DNA of 46,285 nt from Pseudomonas juntendi (GTDB lineage: Bacteria > Pseudomonadota > Gammaproteobacteria > Pseudomonadales > Pseudomonadaceae), in contig NZ_BLJG01000109.1 of NCBI RefSeq assembly GCF_009932375.1, forward strand, positions 1-46,285, in the 5' to 3' direction. A program made the translations under genes and the position numbers. The notes under the pieces were generated by a model that had not been told where the DNA came from, ran no database searches, and worked only from the letters and a program-made list of their open reading frames with translations. This document shows, piece by piece, positions 8,466 through 17,313 of the stretch (position 1 is the stretch's first letter; every line of letters starts with the position of its first letter).

Positions 8466-9563
8466 ATGAGCAGATCGAGATGGACAAGCGGCTTTCTTTT
8501 AACCCTTGCCTTGCCCTTTTCGTTAGCCACCCAAGCCCAGCCGCTGGCTGTGGCTGGCGTGCTACAGAGTCCAGCGATGCGGACAGTGAATGCAACACAT
8601 GCCGTTTTCAGCAGTGTCGTGCGTGCCGAGGATCGGCTGGTTGCCGTGGGCGAGCGGGGGTTGATCCTGTTGTCAGATGACAATGGCCTGACGTGGCGTC
8701 AGGCCAGCGTGCCGGTTTCCGTAGGTTTGACGGCCGTGCAGTTCGTTGATGCCCAACATGGCTGGGCGGTAGGCCACGGCGGTGTGGTGTTGTTCAGTGA
8801 AGATGGCGGGGAGAGCTGGCAGGTGCAGTTGGAAGGGCACCACGCTGCCGAGTTGGAATTGCTTGCCGCACAGCAGGCGGTAGGCGTGACAGCGGATGTC
8901 GATGCGGCTCAGGCACGTGTCGAAACGGCGCAGCGGTTAATGGATGAGGGCGCGGACAAACCGCTACTGAACCTGCACTTTACCGATCAACAGCACGGCC
9001 TGGTCGTCGGCGCCTATGGTATGGCGCTGCGTACTGCCGATGGTGGAAGGACTTGGCAGTCGGTTGCCGGCCAGATCGACAACCCGACAGGTTTGCATCT
9101 GTATGCGGTAGCTCAACAAGGCCGTGACTGGTACTTGGCCGGTGAGCAGGGTTTCCTGGCCCGCTCCAGCGATGATGGTCGGCACTTCGAGCAACTGCCA
9201 AGCCCCTATGAGGGCACATTTTTTACGCTGGTGCCAAGACAGGACGGCTCGCTGTTGCTTGGCGGTCTGAAAGGCAATGTTTTCCTCATCCGCAGCGCTG
9301 GCAGGGTAATCGAACCGCTGGAAGTGCCAACGCCGGTGTCATTCAGCGACGGCACGCGCCTTGATGATGGCCGAGTGCTGCTAGCCAACCAAGTGGGTGC
9401 CGTGTTCGTTTTGGGGGCTACCAGCCACCGTCTGCAGCAGCTGATCCCACCCCAAGGGCGTCCTCTTGCCGGGCTGGCCCAGGCCGCGGACGGCAGTCTG
9501 GTCGCTGCTGGGTTTACCGGTCTGGCTCAGCTGTCTTCATCTGCTGCGAAGGTTTCGGAGTGA
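8466..9563 (+). CDS. Exported YCF48/HCF136-like beta-propeller protein
   Basis: This 365-residue protein has a signal peptide (about residues 1-24, ending QAQP) and at least four Asp-box-like repeats (SDDNGLTW, SEDGGESW, TADGGRTW, SSDDGRHF), the mark of BNR/YCF48 propellers. In plants and cyanobacteria the relatives are assembly factors. In proteobacteria such proteins are encoded beside MMPL transporters and DUF1302/DUF1329, where I infer a periplasmic adaptor or scaffold. Two ATGs overlap (8463 and 8466); the second is better spaced from GAGGTGA. The gene ends four bases before the transporter start. Confidence 0.8.
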   Translation: MSRSRWTSGFLLTLALPFSLATQAQPLAVAGVLQSPAMRTVNATHAVFSSVVRAEDRLVAVGERGLILLSDDNGLTWRQASVPVSVGLTAVQFVDAQHGWAVGHGGVVLFSEDGGESWQVQLEGHHAAELELLAAQQAVGVTADVDAAQARVETAQRLMDEGADKPLLNLHFTDQQHGLVVGAYGMALRTADGGRTWQSVAGQIDNPTGLHLYAVAQQGRDWYLAGEQGFLARSSDDGRHFEQLPSPYEGTFFTLVPRQDGSLLLGGLKGNVFLIRSAGRVIEPLEVPTPVSFSDGTRLDDGRVLLANQVGAVFVLGATSHRLQQLIPPQGRPLAGLAQAADGSLVAAGFTGLAQLSSSAAKVSE

Positions 9564-9567
9564 TTTC

Positions 9568-12018
9568 ATGACTTTCAATACGTCTGCCAGCCAGCAAGCC
9601 TTCGACCCGCGTTCCGGTTCGTTGATTGAGCGAGCCTTGTTCAATCACCGGCACTGGGTACTGCTGGTCTGCCTGGTGAGCACGCTGCTGCTGGGCTGGC
9701 AATCGAGCCGCCTTGAGCTCAACGCTAGCTTCGAAAAAATGATTCCCACCGGGCACCCCTACATCGTCAACTATCTGGAGAACCAGAAGGAGTTGTCTGG
9801 CCTCGGTAACGCGCTGCGTATTGCTGTCGCCAATAAAAAAGGCGATATCTACGACGCCGACTACATGAAGACCTTGCAGGCGCTGAGCGATCAGATCTAC
9901 CTGCTTCCTGGCGTTGACCGTGCTTTCATGAAGTCGTTGTGGACTCCCGCCACACGCTGGGTATCGGTGACCGAGGAGGGCCTGGACGGGGGGCCGGTGA
10001 TCCCTGATCAATACGACGGCGGGCCTGATTCGCTGGCAGAACTGCGACGCAACGTGCAACTGTCCAACGAGATTGGCCAGTTGGTATCGTTCGATCAGCA
10101 CTCCAGCATTATCTACGTCCCTCTGTTGGCGAGCACTGCCGACGGTCAGCCGCTGAATTATGCACAACTATCTTCCCAGATCGAGGAACTGCGCAGCCGC
10201 TTTCAGAGCGACAGCATTGCCATTCACGTGACCGGGTTCGCCAAGAAGGTCGGCGACTTGATTGCAGGTCTGGAGCAAATTCTGCTGTTCTTCGCCGCCG
10301 CGATCCTGATCACCACGGTTGTGCTCTACAGCTATACCCGCTGCGTACGAAGCACACTGCTGGTGGTCATCTGCTCACTGGTGGCGGTGGTCTGGCAGCT
10401 TGGCCTGCTGCCCTTGCTGGGGTACGAGCTGGATCCGTACTCGGTGTTGGTGCCGTTCCTGGTGTTCGCGATTGGAATGAGCCATGGCGCGCAGAAGATG
10501 AACGGCATCATGCAGGACATCGGGCGTGGCATGCATCGCTTGGTGGCGGCACGTTTCACGTTCCGACGACTGTTTCTGGCCGGTCTTACTGCGCTGCTGT
10601 GCGATGCTGTGGGCTTCGCTGTGCTGATGATCATCAAGATCCAGGTGATTCAGGATCTCGCCATCATCGCCAGCTTGGGCGTCGCAGTGCTGATCTTCAC
10701 CAACCTGATCCTCTTGCCGGTGCTGCTCTCCTATGTTGGGGTCAGCCCGAAGGCCGCGCAACTCAGCCTCAAGAGCGAGCGAGCCGAGCAGTGTGGCCAG
10801 GCACGGCACGCCTTCTGGCGCTTTCTCGATCTGTTCACCCGTCGTCCTTGGGCCGGCGTGTGCGTGGCAGTGAGCCTTGCATTGGCGGTGCTGGGCTTCA
10901 TGGTCAGCCTGCACCTGAGCGTTGGCGATCTGGACCCAGGTGCCCCGGAACTGCGAGCCGATTCGCGCTATAACCAGGACGATGCTTTTCTCACTCGGCA
11001 CTACGGCGCAAGTAGCGACTTGTTCGCGGTGATGGTCCATACACCGGCGGGCGCCTGTGCGCGTTACGACATCCTGCGCAAGGTCGACCAGTTGGACTGG
11101 CAGTTGCGCAGCCTGCAAGGCGTGGATTCGACCAATTCGCTGGCGTTACTCAATCGTCGCATGCTGGTCGGCCTGTCCGAAGGCAGTCCGAAGTGGTACG
11201 AGCTGCAAAACAACCAGGCGACGCTGAACATGATCACCGCCAGCGCACCTCGAGGGCTCTACAACGAGGCGTGCAACCTGCTGACCCTGTATGTTTACCT
11301 CACCGACCACAAGGCCGAGACGCTGACTCGTCTGGTGGATCATGTCGAAGCCTTTGCTGCTGCCAACGACACTGAAGAAGTGCAGTTTATGCTTGCGGCT
11401 GGCAACGCGGGTATCGAAGCGGCCACCAATATTGTCGTGAAACAGGCCAACCGAGAGATGCTGTTCTGGGTCTACGGTGCGGTGATTCTGCTGTGCCTGA
11501 TCACCTTCCGCTCCTGGCGCGCCACACTGTGCGCGGTGATCCCGCTGATGCTCACCTCGATCCTTTGCGAAGCGCTGATGGTCTGGCTAGGGATTGGCGT
11601 GAAGGTCGCAACGCTGCCGGTCATCGCCTTGGGCGTGGGCATCGGCGTGGACTACGCGCTGTATGTCATGAGCATCATGCTCGGCCATTTGCGCGAGGGG
11701 GCAAGCCTTTCGCAGGCCTATTACCGTGCGCTGCTCTCGACCGGCAAGGTGGTCATGCTGACCGGCGTCACCCTGGCCATTGGTGTGGGTACATGGGCGT
11801 TCTCTCCGATCAAGTTCCAGGCCGACATGGGCATTCTCCTGGCGTTCATGTTCGTCTGGAACATGGTCGGTGCGCTGCTGTTGCTCCCGGCCCTGGCCTA
11901 TTTCCTTCTTCCTGTCGGCAAGCGCCATGCCCCGTTGGTCGAGCATGCGGCCGATCATGAGGTACATGCCCAACCTGCAGATGCTGTCATGCCTGCGCCA
12001 CGCGTAGCCCATGGCTGA
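9568..12018 (+). CDS. MMPL/RND-superfamily transporter
   Basis: At 816 residues the protein shows the duplicated RND plan: one helix near residues 30-46, a large periplasmic domain, a five-helix bundle at about 235-405, then the same pattern again with the last bundle at about 645-785. The second half has the conserved GIGVDY motif (about 691-696), while the first-half equivalent is AIGMSHGAQKMNG, without an Asp. That pattern is typical of the MMPL proteins found with DUF1302/DUF1329 rather than of AcrB pumps. ATG 9568 follows CGGAG. Probably it moves a hydrophobic substrate between inner membrane and periplasm; import versus export cannot be decided from sequence. Confidence 0.87.
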   Translation: MTFNTSASQQAFDPRSGSLIERALFNHRHWVLLVCLVSTLLLGWQSSRLELNASFEKMIPTGHPYIVNYLENQKELSGLGNALRIAVANKKGDIYDADYMKTLQALSDQIYLLPGVDRAFMKSLWTPATRWVSVTEEGLDGGPVIPDQYDGGPDSLAELRRNVQLSNEIGQLVSFDQHSSIIYVPLLASTADGQPLNYAQLSSQIEELRSRFQSDSIAIHVTGFAKKVGDLIAGLEQILLFFAAAILITTVVLYSYTRCVRSTLLVVICSLVAVVWQLGLLPLLGYELDPYSVLVPFLVFAIGMSHGAQKMNGIMQDIGRGMHRLVAARFTFRRLFLAGLTALLCDAVGFAVLMIIKIQVIQDLAIIASLGVAVLIFTNLILLPVLLSYVGVSPKAAQLSLKSERAEQCGQARHAFWRFLDLFTRRPWAGVCVAVSLALAVLGFMVSLHLSVGDLDPGAPELRADSRYNQDDAFLTRHYGASSDLFAVMVHTPAGACARYDILRKVDQLDWQLRSLQGVDSTNSLALLNRRMLVGLSEGSPKWYELQNNQATLNMITASAPRGLYNEACNLLTLYVYLTDHKAETLTRLVDHVEAFAAANDTEEVQFMLAAGNAGIEAATNIVVKQANREMLFWVYGAVILLCLITFRSWRATLCAVIPLMLTSILCEALMVWLGIGVKVATLPVIALGVGIGVDYALYVMSIMLGHLREGASLSQAYYRALLSTGKVVMLTGVTLAIGVGTWAFSPIKFQADMGILLAFMFVWNMVGALLLLPALAYFLLPVGKRHAPLVEHAADHEVHAQPADAVMPAPRVAHG

Positions 12019-12052
12019 ACTCGACTTTCCAAAACAACAATAGGCATCGCCA

Positions 12053-12157
12053 ATGAAACGACTGACCTTGCTGCTCAATAGCCTCCATGAGGGGCTCATC
12101 ATTTACGGCGCCATGTTCTGGGGCATCCTGCCGTATGAGGTGAGCCATGAGCACTGA
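12053..12157 (+). CDS. Predicted 34-residue membrane peptide
   Basis: This short frame begins at ATG 12053, 34 bases after the MMPL stop, and ends at TGA 12155-12157, overlapping the MFS start (12147) by 11 bases. The peptide begins MKRLTLLLNSLHEG and continues with a hydrophobic stretch (LIIYGAMFWGILP, about residues 15-27), enough for one short membrane helix, then ends in SHEH. A weak TAGG lies eight bases upstream. The coding of the MFS ribosome binding site inside this frame suggests translational coupling. I do not recognise the family. It could be a small subunit of one of the flanking transporters, or only a leader that couples translation. Confidence 0.5.
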   Translation: MKRLTLLLNSLHEGLIIYGAMFWGILPYEVSHEH

Positions 12158-13343
12158 TCGCCAAGCGGGGCTCGCGCAATCCGCGCTGCTGCTGTTCGGT
12201 AGCTGTCTGCCGGTATTGGGGGCGGTATTGATCGCGCCGATCCTGCCGCGTATGCAGGAGCATTTCGCCGACACGCCGAGCGTCGCGATTCTGACGCCCA
12301 TCGCGTTGACCATTCCGGCGCTAGTGATCGCATTGCTGGCCCCTTTTGCCGGAATGATTGCTGACCGTCTGGGGCGAAAACCCCTGCTGCTTGGTTCGCT
12401 CATGCTGTACACGCTTTGCGGTCTGTTGCCTTTGTGGCTGGAGTCGCTGCCGGCGATCGTCGCCAGCCGGGCCGGACTTGGCTTGGCGGAGGCCGGAATC
12501 ATGACCTGCTGTACCGCGCTGATGGGCGACTACTACCAAGGCTCTCGACGTGAACGGCTGTTCGCGTTGCAGATGGTCGCCACCTCGCTTTCGGCAGCGG
12601 TGTTCATCGCGTTGGGCGGTGCCTTGGGGCAGAACGATTGGCGCTTGCCATTCATGCTCTATGCCGCCGGGGTGCTTCTACTGCCGATCATGGCCCGGTG
12701 TCTCTGGGAACCAAGCCCCTTGGAGGCGAGCTCACATCAGGCAGCGCCCGAGAGGTTTCCATGGAATGCGCTGTTGCCGCTCTATGCGTTGACCATCCTG
12801 GCCGGCATCAGCCTGTTCATCGTTCCGGTACAGGCGGGGTATCTGCTTACCCTCTTGCAGGTGGACGCCCCGCAGCAGATTGGCATGACCATGGGCGCGA
12901 ACCAGCTTGGCGTGCTGATCGGTGCACTGCTTTTCCGGCTGCTGACAGGCCTGCGTCGGCAGACCGTGATGCTGCTGGCATTCGCCACCGCCGGGCTGGG
13001 CGGTTTGCTGATGGCGAAGGCGGGTAGCCATGGGTGGGTCATTGTCGCCGTGCTGGTCAACGGGCTCGGAGTTGGCCTGATGTTACCGGCCCTGATCACT
13101 TGGGTAATGAGCAAGGTCAGCTTTGCCCAGCGCGGCCGGGCAGCGGGCGGCTTCACGGCGGCACTGTTCGCCGGGGAGTTCCTCAGCCCATTGGTGGTGA
13201 TTGCCTTCACAGGCGGCCAGCTTGCCGCCTTGCCAACAGTGCTGGTCTGGATCGCCATCATGCAATTCGTGCTGGCGCTGGTCTGCCTTGTTTTGCATCG
13301 CGTATTCCGCGCCTTGGCCGAATCGGCCGCTGCGCTTGCCTGA
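12147..13343 (+). CDS. MFS transporter
   Basis: The 398-residue product has about 12 hydrophobic helices and the MFS motif A between helices 2 and 3 (GMIADRLGRKP, about residues 69-79). GAGGTG stands five bases before ATG 12147. Placement directly after the MMPL gene and before the cytoplasmic enzymes suggests uptake of the pathway substrate or a desulfated or deconjugated product across the inner membrane. Drug:proton antiport is the usual annotation for this subgroup, so export of a toxic phenol is also possible. Confidence 0.85.
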   Translation: MSTDRQAGLAQSALLLFGSCLPVLGAVLIAPILPRMQEHFADTPSVAILTPIALTIPALVIALLAPFAGMIADRLGRKPLLLGSLMLYTLCGLLPLWLESLPAIVASRAGLGLAEAGIMTCCTALMGDYYQGSRRERLFALQMVATSLSAAVFIALGGALGQNDWRLPFMLYAAGVLLLPIMARCLWEPSPLEASSHQAAPERFPWNALLPLYALTILAGISLFIVPVQAGYLLTLLQVDAPQQIGMTMGANQLGVLIGALLFRLLTGLRRQTVMLLAFATAGLGGLLMAKAGSHGWVIVAVLVNGLGVGLMLPALITWVMSKVSFAQRGRAAGGFTAALFAGEFLSPLVVIAFTGGQLAALPTVLVWIAIMQFVLALVCLVLHRVFRALAESAAALA

Positions 13344-13359
13344 CCCGTAGAGGTTGTCC

Positions 13360-13950
13360 ATGACCTATCTGCCCGACTCCACGACGCTTGACCAACTGTT
13401 TTTGACGGCCCGCTCGCATAACCAGTGGCAAGATCGCCCGGTGCCTACCGAGCTGCTACATCGGCTGTACGAGCTGCTGCGGCAGGGACCGACCAGCAAC
13501 AACTGTTGCCCGGCGCGCTTTGTATTCCTGGCCAGCACCGAGGCCAAGCACAAGCTGTTGCCAGCGCTCAAGGGGCACAACGGCGAGAAGGTGCTGCATG
13601 CACCCGTGACGGTCATCGTCGCTTGGGACAGCCGCTTCTTCGAGCACCTACCCGAGCTGTTTCCGCTTTATGACGCTGCGGCTGTTTATCGCGATGACCC
13701 CCAGTCGACCTTCGTTGCGGCCCTTCGAAACAGTAGCTTGCAGGGTGCCTACCTGATGCTCGCCGCCCGGGCACTGGGCCTGGATTGCGGGCCGATGTCC
13801 GGCTTCGATGCGGACCGGGTAGACGCCACATTTTTCCCGGACGGACGCTGGCGCAGCAATTTCCTTTGCAGCCTGGGTTATGGCGATGCAGAGGGCTTGC
13901 GCCCGGCTGGGCCGCGACTGCCCTTCGAGCAAGTTTGTCAGGTGCTGTGA
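13360..13950 (+). CDS. Nitroreductase-family protein, RutE/malonic semialdehyde reductase-like
   Basis: This 196-residue protein aligns along its whole length with E. coli RutE: GPTSNNCCPARFVF near residues 45-58, APVTVIVAWDS, AALRNSSLQGAYLMLAARALGLDCGPMSGFD and a closing LPFEQ. RutE is an FMN enzyme that reduces malonic semialdehyde to 3-hydroxypropionate in pyrimidine degradation. No other rut gene is present here, so the role is probably reduction of a short aldehyde or an enone from ring cleavage. AGAGG sits six bases before ATG 13360; the TTG at 13354 is less likely. Confidence 0.82.
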   Translation: MTYLPDSTTLDQLFLTARSHNQWQDRPVPTELLHRLYELLRQGPTSNNCCPARFVFLASTEAKHKLLPALKGHNGEKVLHAPVTVIVAWDSRFFEHLPELFPLYDAAAVYRDDPQSTFVAALRNSSLQGAYLMLAARALGLDCGPMSGFDADRVDATFFPDGRWRSNFLCSLGYGDAEGLRPAGPRLPFEQVCQVL

Positions 13951-13973
13951 GTCCACGGCCTAGGAGTCTTCGT

Positions 13974-14546
13974 ATGCAAACACTTCCTGCATTCCGGCGC
14001 ATCGTCACGGGCCATGACGGCAACGGCCGCGCTGTTGTCGCCATGGCGGGTGAAACGCCCAATAACTTCCCGCTCAAGGCCGTGCCCGGCACGGTGTTCT
14101 ACGAGGTATGGAGCAGCCACGACAGCCCAGCATCTCTGGATAATTCTGGGGATCCCACGAATAAACCTTTGCAGCTCGGTCCCGCTGCATCAGGCAGTGT
14201 CATCCGGGTGGTCGACATTCCACCGGACAGCCTGCAGAACCAGGTTAGCGCCGAGGAGGCTGCCGCCGCGTTCGCCGAGATCGGTCAAGCGCAGGCCGGC
14301 ACCGGCAAGCCAGACTCGAAGCATAAGCTGATGCACCGCACCGAGACCTTGGACTACGGCATTGTCACCGAAGGCGAGGTTTGGCTGGTGCTCGACGGTG
14401 AGGATGTTCACCTCAAGCGCGGCGACATCGTGGTGCAGCGCGGTACCAATCATGCGTGGAGTAACCGTACCGAGCAGATGGCGCGTATGGTCTTCATCCT
14501 GCTCGATGGCCGCTATGCCGATGAATTAAGGGAGCTGGTCGAATGA
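13974..14546 (+). CDS. Cupin-domain protein
   Basis: The real start is ATG 13974 (AGGAG seven bases upstream), giving 190 residues; the frame extends 63 codons upstream into the previous gene and is rejected there. The C-terminal half (about 115-180) is a single cupin barrel: HRTETLDYGIV...EGEV for motif 1 and GDIVVQRGTNHAWSN for motif 2. The usual HxH pair of motif 1 is incomplete (only His and Glu), as in many small cupins beside FAH-type hydrolases. It overlaps the next gene by four bases (ATGA), so the two are translationally coupled. It may be an isomerase, dioxygenase or decarboxylase of the lower pathway; the reaction is unknown. Confidence 0.8.
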   Translation: MQTLPAFRRIVTGHDGNGRAVVAMAGETPNNFPLKAVPGTVFYEVWSSHDSPASLDNSGDPTNKPLQLGPAASGSVIRVVDIPPDSLQNQVSAEEAAAAFAEIGQAQAGTGKPDSKHKLMHRTETLDYGIVTEGEVWLVLDGEDVHLKRGDIVVQRGTNHAWSNRTEQMARMVFILLDGRYADELRELVE

Positions 14547-15535
14547 AATTGGCAACGTTGAATGACGGCACTCGTGATGGCCGTCTGCTGTTGGTCTCGC
14601 GCGATTTGACGCGCGCTGTGAGTGCCGCCGATCTTGCGCCGACTCTGCAGGCCGCTATCGACCATTGGTCGAGTGTGGAGCACGCGCTGCAATGTCGCTA
14701 TGACGCACTGAACCGCGGCAACTTGAAGGGCGCGTTCGATTTCGACGCAGGAAAAGTGATGGCACCACTACCGCGCGCCTGGCAATGGCTGGATGGGTCG
14801 TGCTTTCTCAGCCACAGCGAGCTGATGCAACGTGCGTTCAACCTTGACCCTATCGAAGGGGTAGCGCACACGCCGCTGATGTACCAAGGTGCGGGCGATG
14901 ACTTTCTAGGTCCGCGTCAGGACATCTCCCTGCCCAGCGAGGCCCATGGTATCGACTTCGAGGGTGAATTCGCCGTTCTGGTCGACGCGGTACCGATGGG
15001 GTGCACGGCCGAGCAGGCGCGTCAGCACATCCGATTGCTGCTGCAGGTCAATGACGTCAGCCTGCGCGCACTGGCGCCGCGTGAAATGCGCACTGGCTTT
15101 GGCTTCGTCCAAGCCAAGTCGTCCTCCAGCTTTGCGCCGGTGGCGGTGAGCCCCGACGAGTTGGGTGCGAGCTGGCGCGATGCGCGCGTGCACCTACCGT
15201 TGCAGGTCGAATGGAATGGTGAGTGGTTTGGGCATCCGCATGGCGGCGACATGCATTTCGGCTTCGATCAGTTGATTGCCCATGCGGCGCTGACTCGACG
15301 GCTGAGTGCCGGCACGCTGATTGGTTCAGGTACGGTCTCTAACCGTGACCGCAGCGTCGGCTCGGCCTGCATTTCCGAGCGACGGGCCATCGAGATGATT
15401 GAGCAAGGTGCACCACGCACAGGTTTCATGGGTTTTGGTGATCGCATCCGCATGGAAGCACGCTGTGCCGACGGCAGCGCGTTGTTCGGTGCCTTGGACC
15501 AGCGTGTGGTGCAGGAGGTAACCCCATGCGAGTGA
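14543..15535 (+). CDS. Fumarylacetoacetate hydrolase (FAH) family protein
   Basis: The product has 330 residues: an N-terminal FAH-type domain (about 1-75) and the catalytic domain (about 78-325). Likely metal ligands are Glu140, Glu142 and Asp171 with Lys192 nearby. Such enzymes cleave C-C bonds in acyl-pyruvate or fumarylacetoacetate-like compounds, or hydrate or decarboxylate dienoic acids, all typical after extradiol cleavage. The start overlaps the cupin stop (ATGA) and the end overlaps the SDR gene by 10 bases, so these are one translational block. I cannot choose between hydrolase and decarboxylase chemistry. Confidence 0.87.
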   Translation: MKLATLNDGTRDGRLLLVSRDLTRAVSAADLAPTLQAAIDHWSSVEHALQCRYDALNRGNLKGAFDFDAGKVMAPLPRAWQWLDGSCFLSHSELMQRAFNLDPIEGVAHTPLMYQGAGDDFLGPRQDISLPSEAHGIDFEGEFAVLVDAVPMGCTAEQARQHIRLLLQVNDVSLRALAPREMRTGFGFVQAKSSSSFAPVAVSPDELGASWRDARVHLPLQVEWNGEWFGHPHGGDMHFGFDQLIAHAALTRRLSAGTLIGSGTVSNRDRSVGSACISERRAIEMIEQGAPRTGFMGFGDRIRMEARCADGSALFGALDQRVVQEVTPCE

Positions 15536-16518
15536 TGATCACCGGTGCCAACGGATTCGTCGGGCGCGAGCTCTCACTGCGCCTGCTGGCCGATGGCGTG
15601 CTTTGCGGCCAGCCTGTAGAGGCTTTGCTGCTGCTGGACCAAAGCCTGGACGGCTTTCCCGAGGACAAGCGCATCCGCCGATATTGCGGCAGTGTGGCCG
15701 ATACCGCGTTGGTGCGGCGCGCGCTCGCTGACGGTGTCGATGTCGTGTTCCACTTGGTCAGCGTGCCAGGCGGTGCTGCCGAGGCGAATTACGAGCAGGG
15801 CTACGAAGTTAACTTGAGGGCCAGCCTGGAATTGCTGCATCAGTTGCGTAATGCAGACCGTGCGCCCCGTCTGGTTTACGCCAGTAGCATCGCGGTATAC
15901 GGCAGCAATCTTGCTTTGCGCATGGACGAGGCATCAGCCTGTCTGCCGCAGTCGTCGTACGCCACCCACAAACTCATCGTCGAATCTCAGCTCGTCGACC
16001 TGGCTCGGCGTGGTGAGGTGGATGGAGTTGCGCTGCGCTTGCCCGGTATCGTCGCCCGTGCGCGTCAGTCGCGGGGGCTGAAGTCGGCCTTCATGAGCGA
16101 TCTGCTGCAGGCGTTTGCGGCAGGCGAACACTATGTGTGCCCAGTTTCAGCGCAAGCCACGGCCTGGTGGATGTCGGTTCGTTGTTGTGTGGACAACTTA
16201 GTGCACGCCGCTGAATTGCGAGGCGAACTGGCGAGCCGGGTTATTCAGTTGCCCGTGTTACAGCTATCGATCGAGCAGGTGCTGGACGCGCTGTCGATCT
16301 GCTTTGGCGAAGAGCCACGCAGCCTGCTCAGCTTCGCTCCGGAGCCTGAACTGGAGGCACGCTTCGGCTGTTATCCGCCGCTGCGCACACCGCAGGCCAA
16401 GGCCCTCGGTTTCCACCACGACGGGTCCGCAGCCGCGCTGCTGCGCAATGCCCTGAATCTGCCCGCGACGCCACGAGCGCGTCGTCCCGTCCCGTCTCTT
16501 GCAGGAGCACCATCATGA
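15526..16518 (+). CDS. NAD-dependent epimerase/dehydratase-type SDR (D-erythronate dehydrogenase-like)
   Basis: This 330-residue extended short-chain dehydrogenase has the nucleotide motif TGANGFVG (residues 6-13), an active-site Ser120/Ser121 in VYASSIAVYG, and the catalytic Tyr145-x3-Lys149. Overall pattern fits the DenD subgroup, which oxidises D-erythronate, but the sugar-acid partners of DenD are absent here. In this context it could oxidise or reduce a hydroxy-acid from the ring-cleavage product. AGGAGG lies seven bases before ATG 15526. It overlaps the cyclase gene by four bases. Confidence 0.82.
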   Translation: MRVMITGANGFVGRELSLRLLADGVLCGQPVEALLLLDQSLDGFPEDKRIRRYCGSVADTALVRRALADGVDVVFHLVSVPGGAAEANYEQGYEVNLRASLELLHQLRNADRAPRLVYASSIAVYGSNLALRMDEASACLPQSSYATHKLIVESQLVDLARRGEVDGVALRLPGIVARARQSRGLKSAFMSDLLQAFAAGEHYVCPVSAQATAWWMSVRCCVDNLVHAAELRGELASRVIQLPVLQLSIEQVLDALSICFGEEPRSLLSFAPEPELEARFGCYPPLRTPQAKALGFHHDGSAAALLRNALNLPATPRARRPVPSLAGAPS

Positions 16519-17300
16519 GCCAGAAGAAGCGTCGCCTGGTCGATTTGTCCGTCACACTCGACAACAACCCCTACACCGACCCGCCGCCCTTGCTGCCGAA
16601 GATCGTTTACATGGATCACCAGCAGGGCTGGCCAGAGATGGCGGCGATGTTTCCAGGCTTGCGCAAGGAGCAAATGCCGGGCGATGAATCCTGGGCCGCC
16701 GAGCGGCTGGACATCACCACTCACAGTGGCACGCACATGGATGCGCCTTGGCACTATGCGTCGACCACAAATGGCGGTCAGCCGGCATTCGGTATCGATG
16801 AGCTGCCGCTGGAGTGGTGCTTGCAACCAGGCGTCAAACTGGACTTCCGTCATCTCCCTGATGGGCATGTGGTGAGCGCGTCCCAGGTCGAGGCTGAGCT
16901 GGACCGCATCGGGCATCATCTTCAACCGCTGGACATCGTGCTGGTCAACACCCGCGCAGGCAGCCTGTTCGGTCAGCCAGGGTACCTGGAGGCCGGTGTC
17001 GGTATGGGGCGCGAAGCCACGCTGTACTTGTTGGAACGCGGGGTACGGGTGGTCGGGACCGACGCCTGGAGCTGGGATGCCCCGTTCAAATATACACGGC
17101 AGCGTTTCGACGAAACGGGCGATGCCTCGTTGATCTGGGAGGGTCACAAGGCCGGGCGGGATATCGGCTACGGCCAGATGGAAAAGCTCGCCAATTTGCA
17201 CAGCTTGCCGGCCAACGGTTTCCAGGTTTCGTGTTTCCCCTACAAGATCAAGCATGCCTCAGCGGGCTTTGTGCGCGCCGTGGCTATCTTCGAAGAATAA
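16515..17300 (+). CDS. Cyclase-family (kynurenine formamidase-like) metal hydrolase
   Basis: The 261-residue protein has the family metal motif HSGTHMDAPWH, giving His70, His74, Asp76 and His80. The family includes kynurenine formamidase, isatin hydrolase and polyketide cyclases; they hydrolyse amides, lactams or lactones with Zn or Mn. Given the pathway, lactone or ester opening of a flavonoid-derived intermediate is plausible, but this is inference. Start ATG overlaps the SDR stop (ATGA). The sulfatase start lies 13 bases after its stop. Confidence 0.85.
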   Translation: MSQKKRRLVDLSVTLDNNPYTDPPPLLPKIVYMDHQQGWPEMAAMFPGLRKEQMPGDESWAAERLDITTHSGTHMDAPWHYASTTNGGQPAFGIDELPLEWCLQPGVKLDFRHLPDGHVVSASQVEAELDRIGHHLQPLDIVLVNTRAGSLFGQPGYLEAGVGMGREATLYLLERGVRVVGTDAWSWDAPFKYTRQRFDETGDASLIWEGHKAGRDIGYGQMEKLANLHSLPANGFQVSCFPYKIKHASAGFVRAVAIFEE

Positions 17301-17313
17301 AAAGGAGTTTGCC

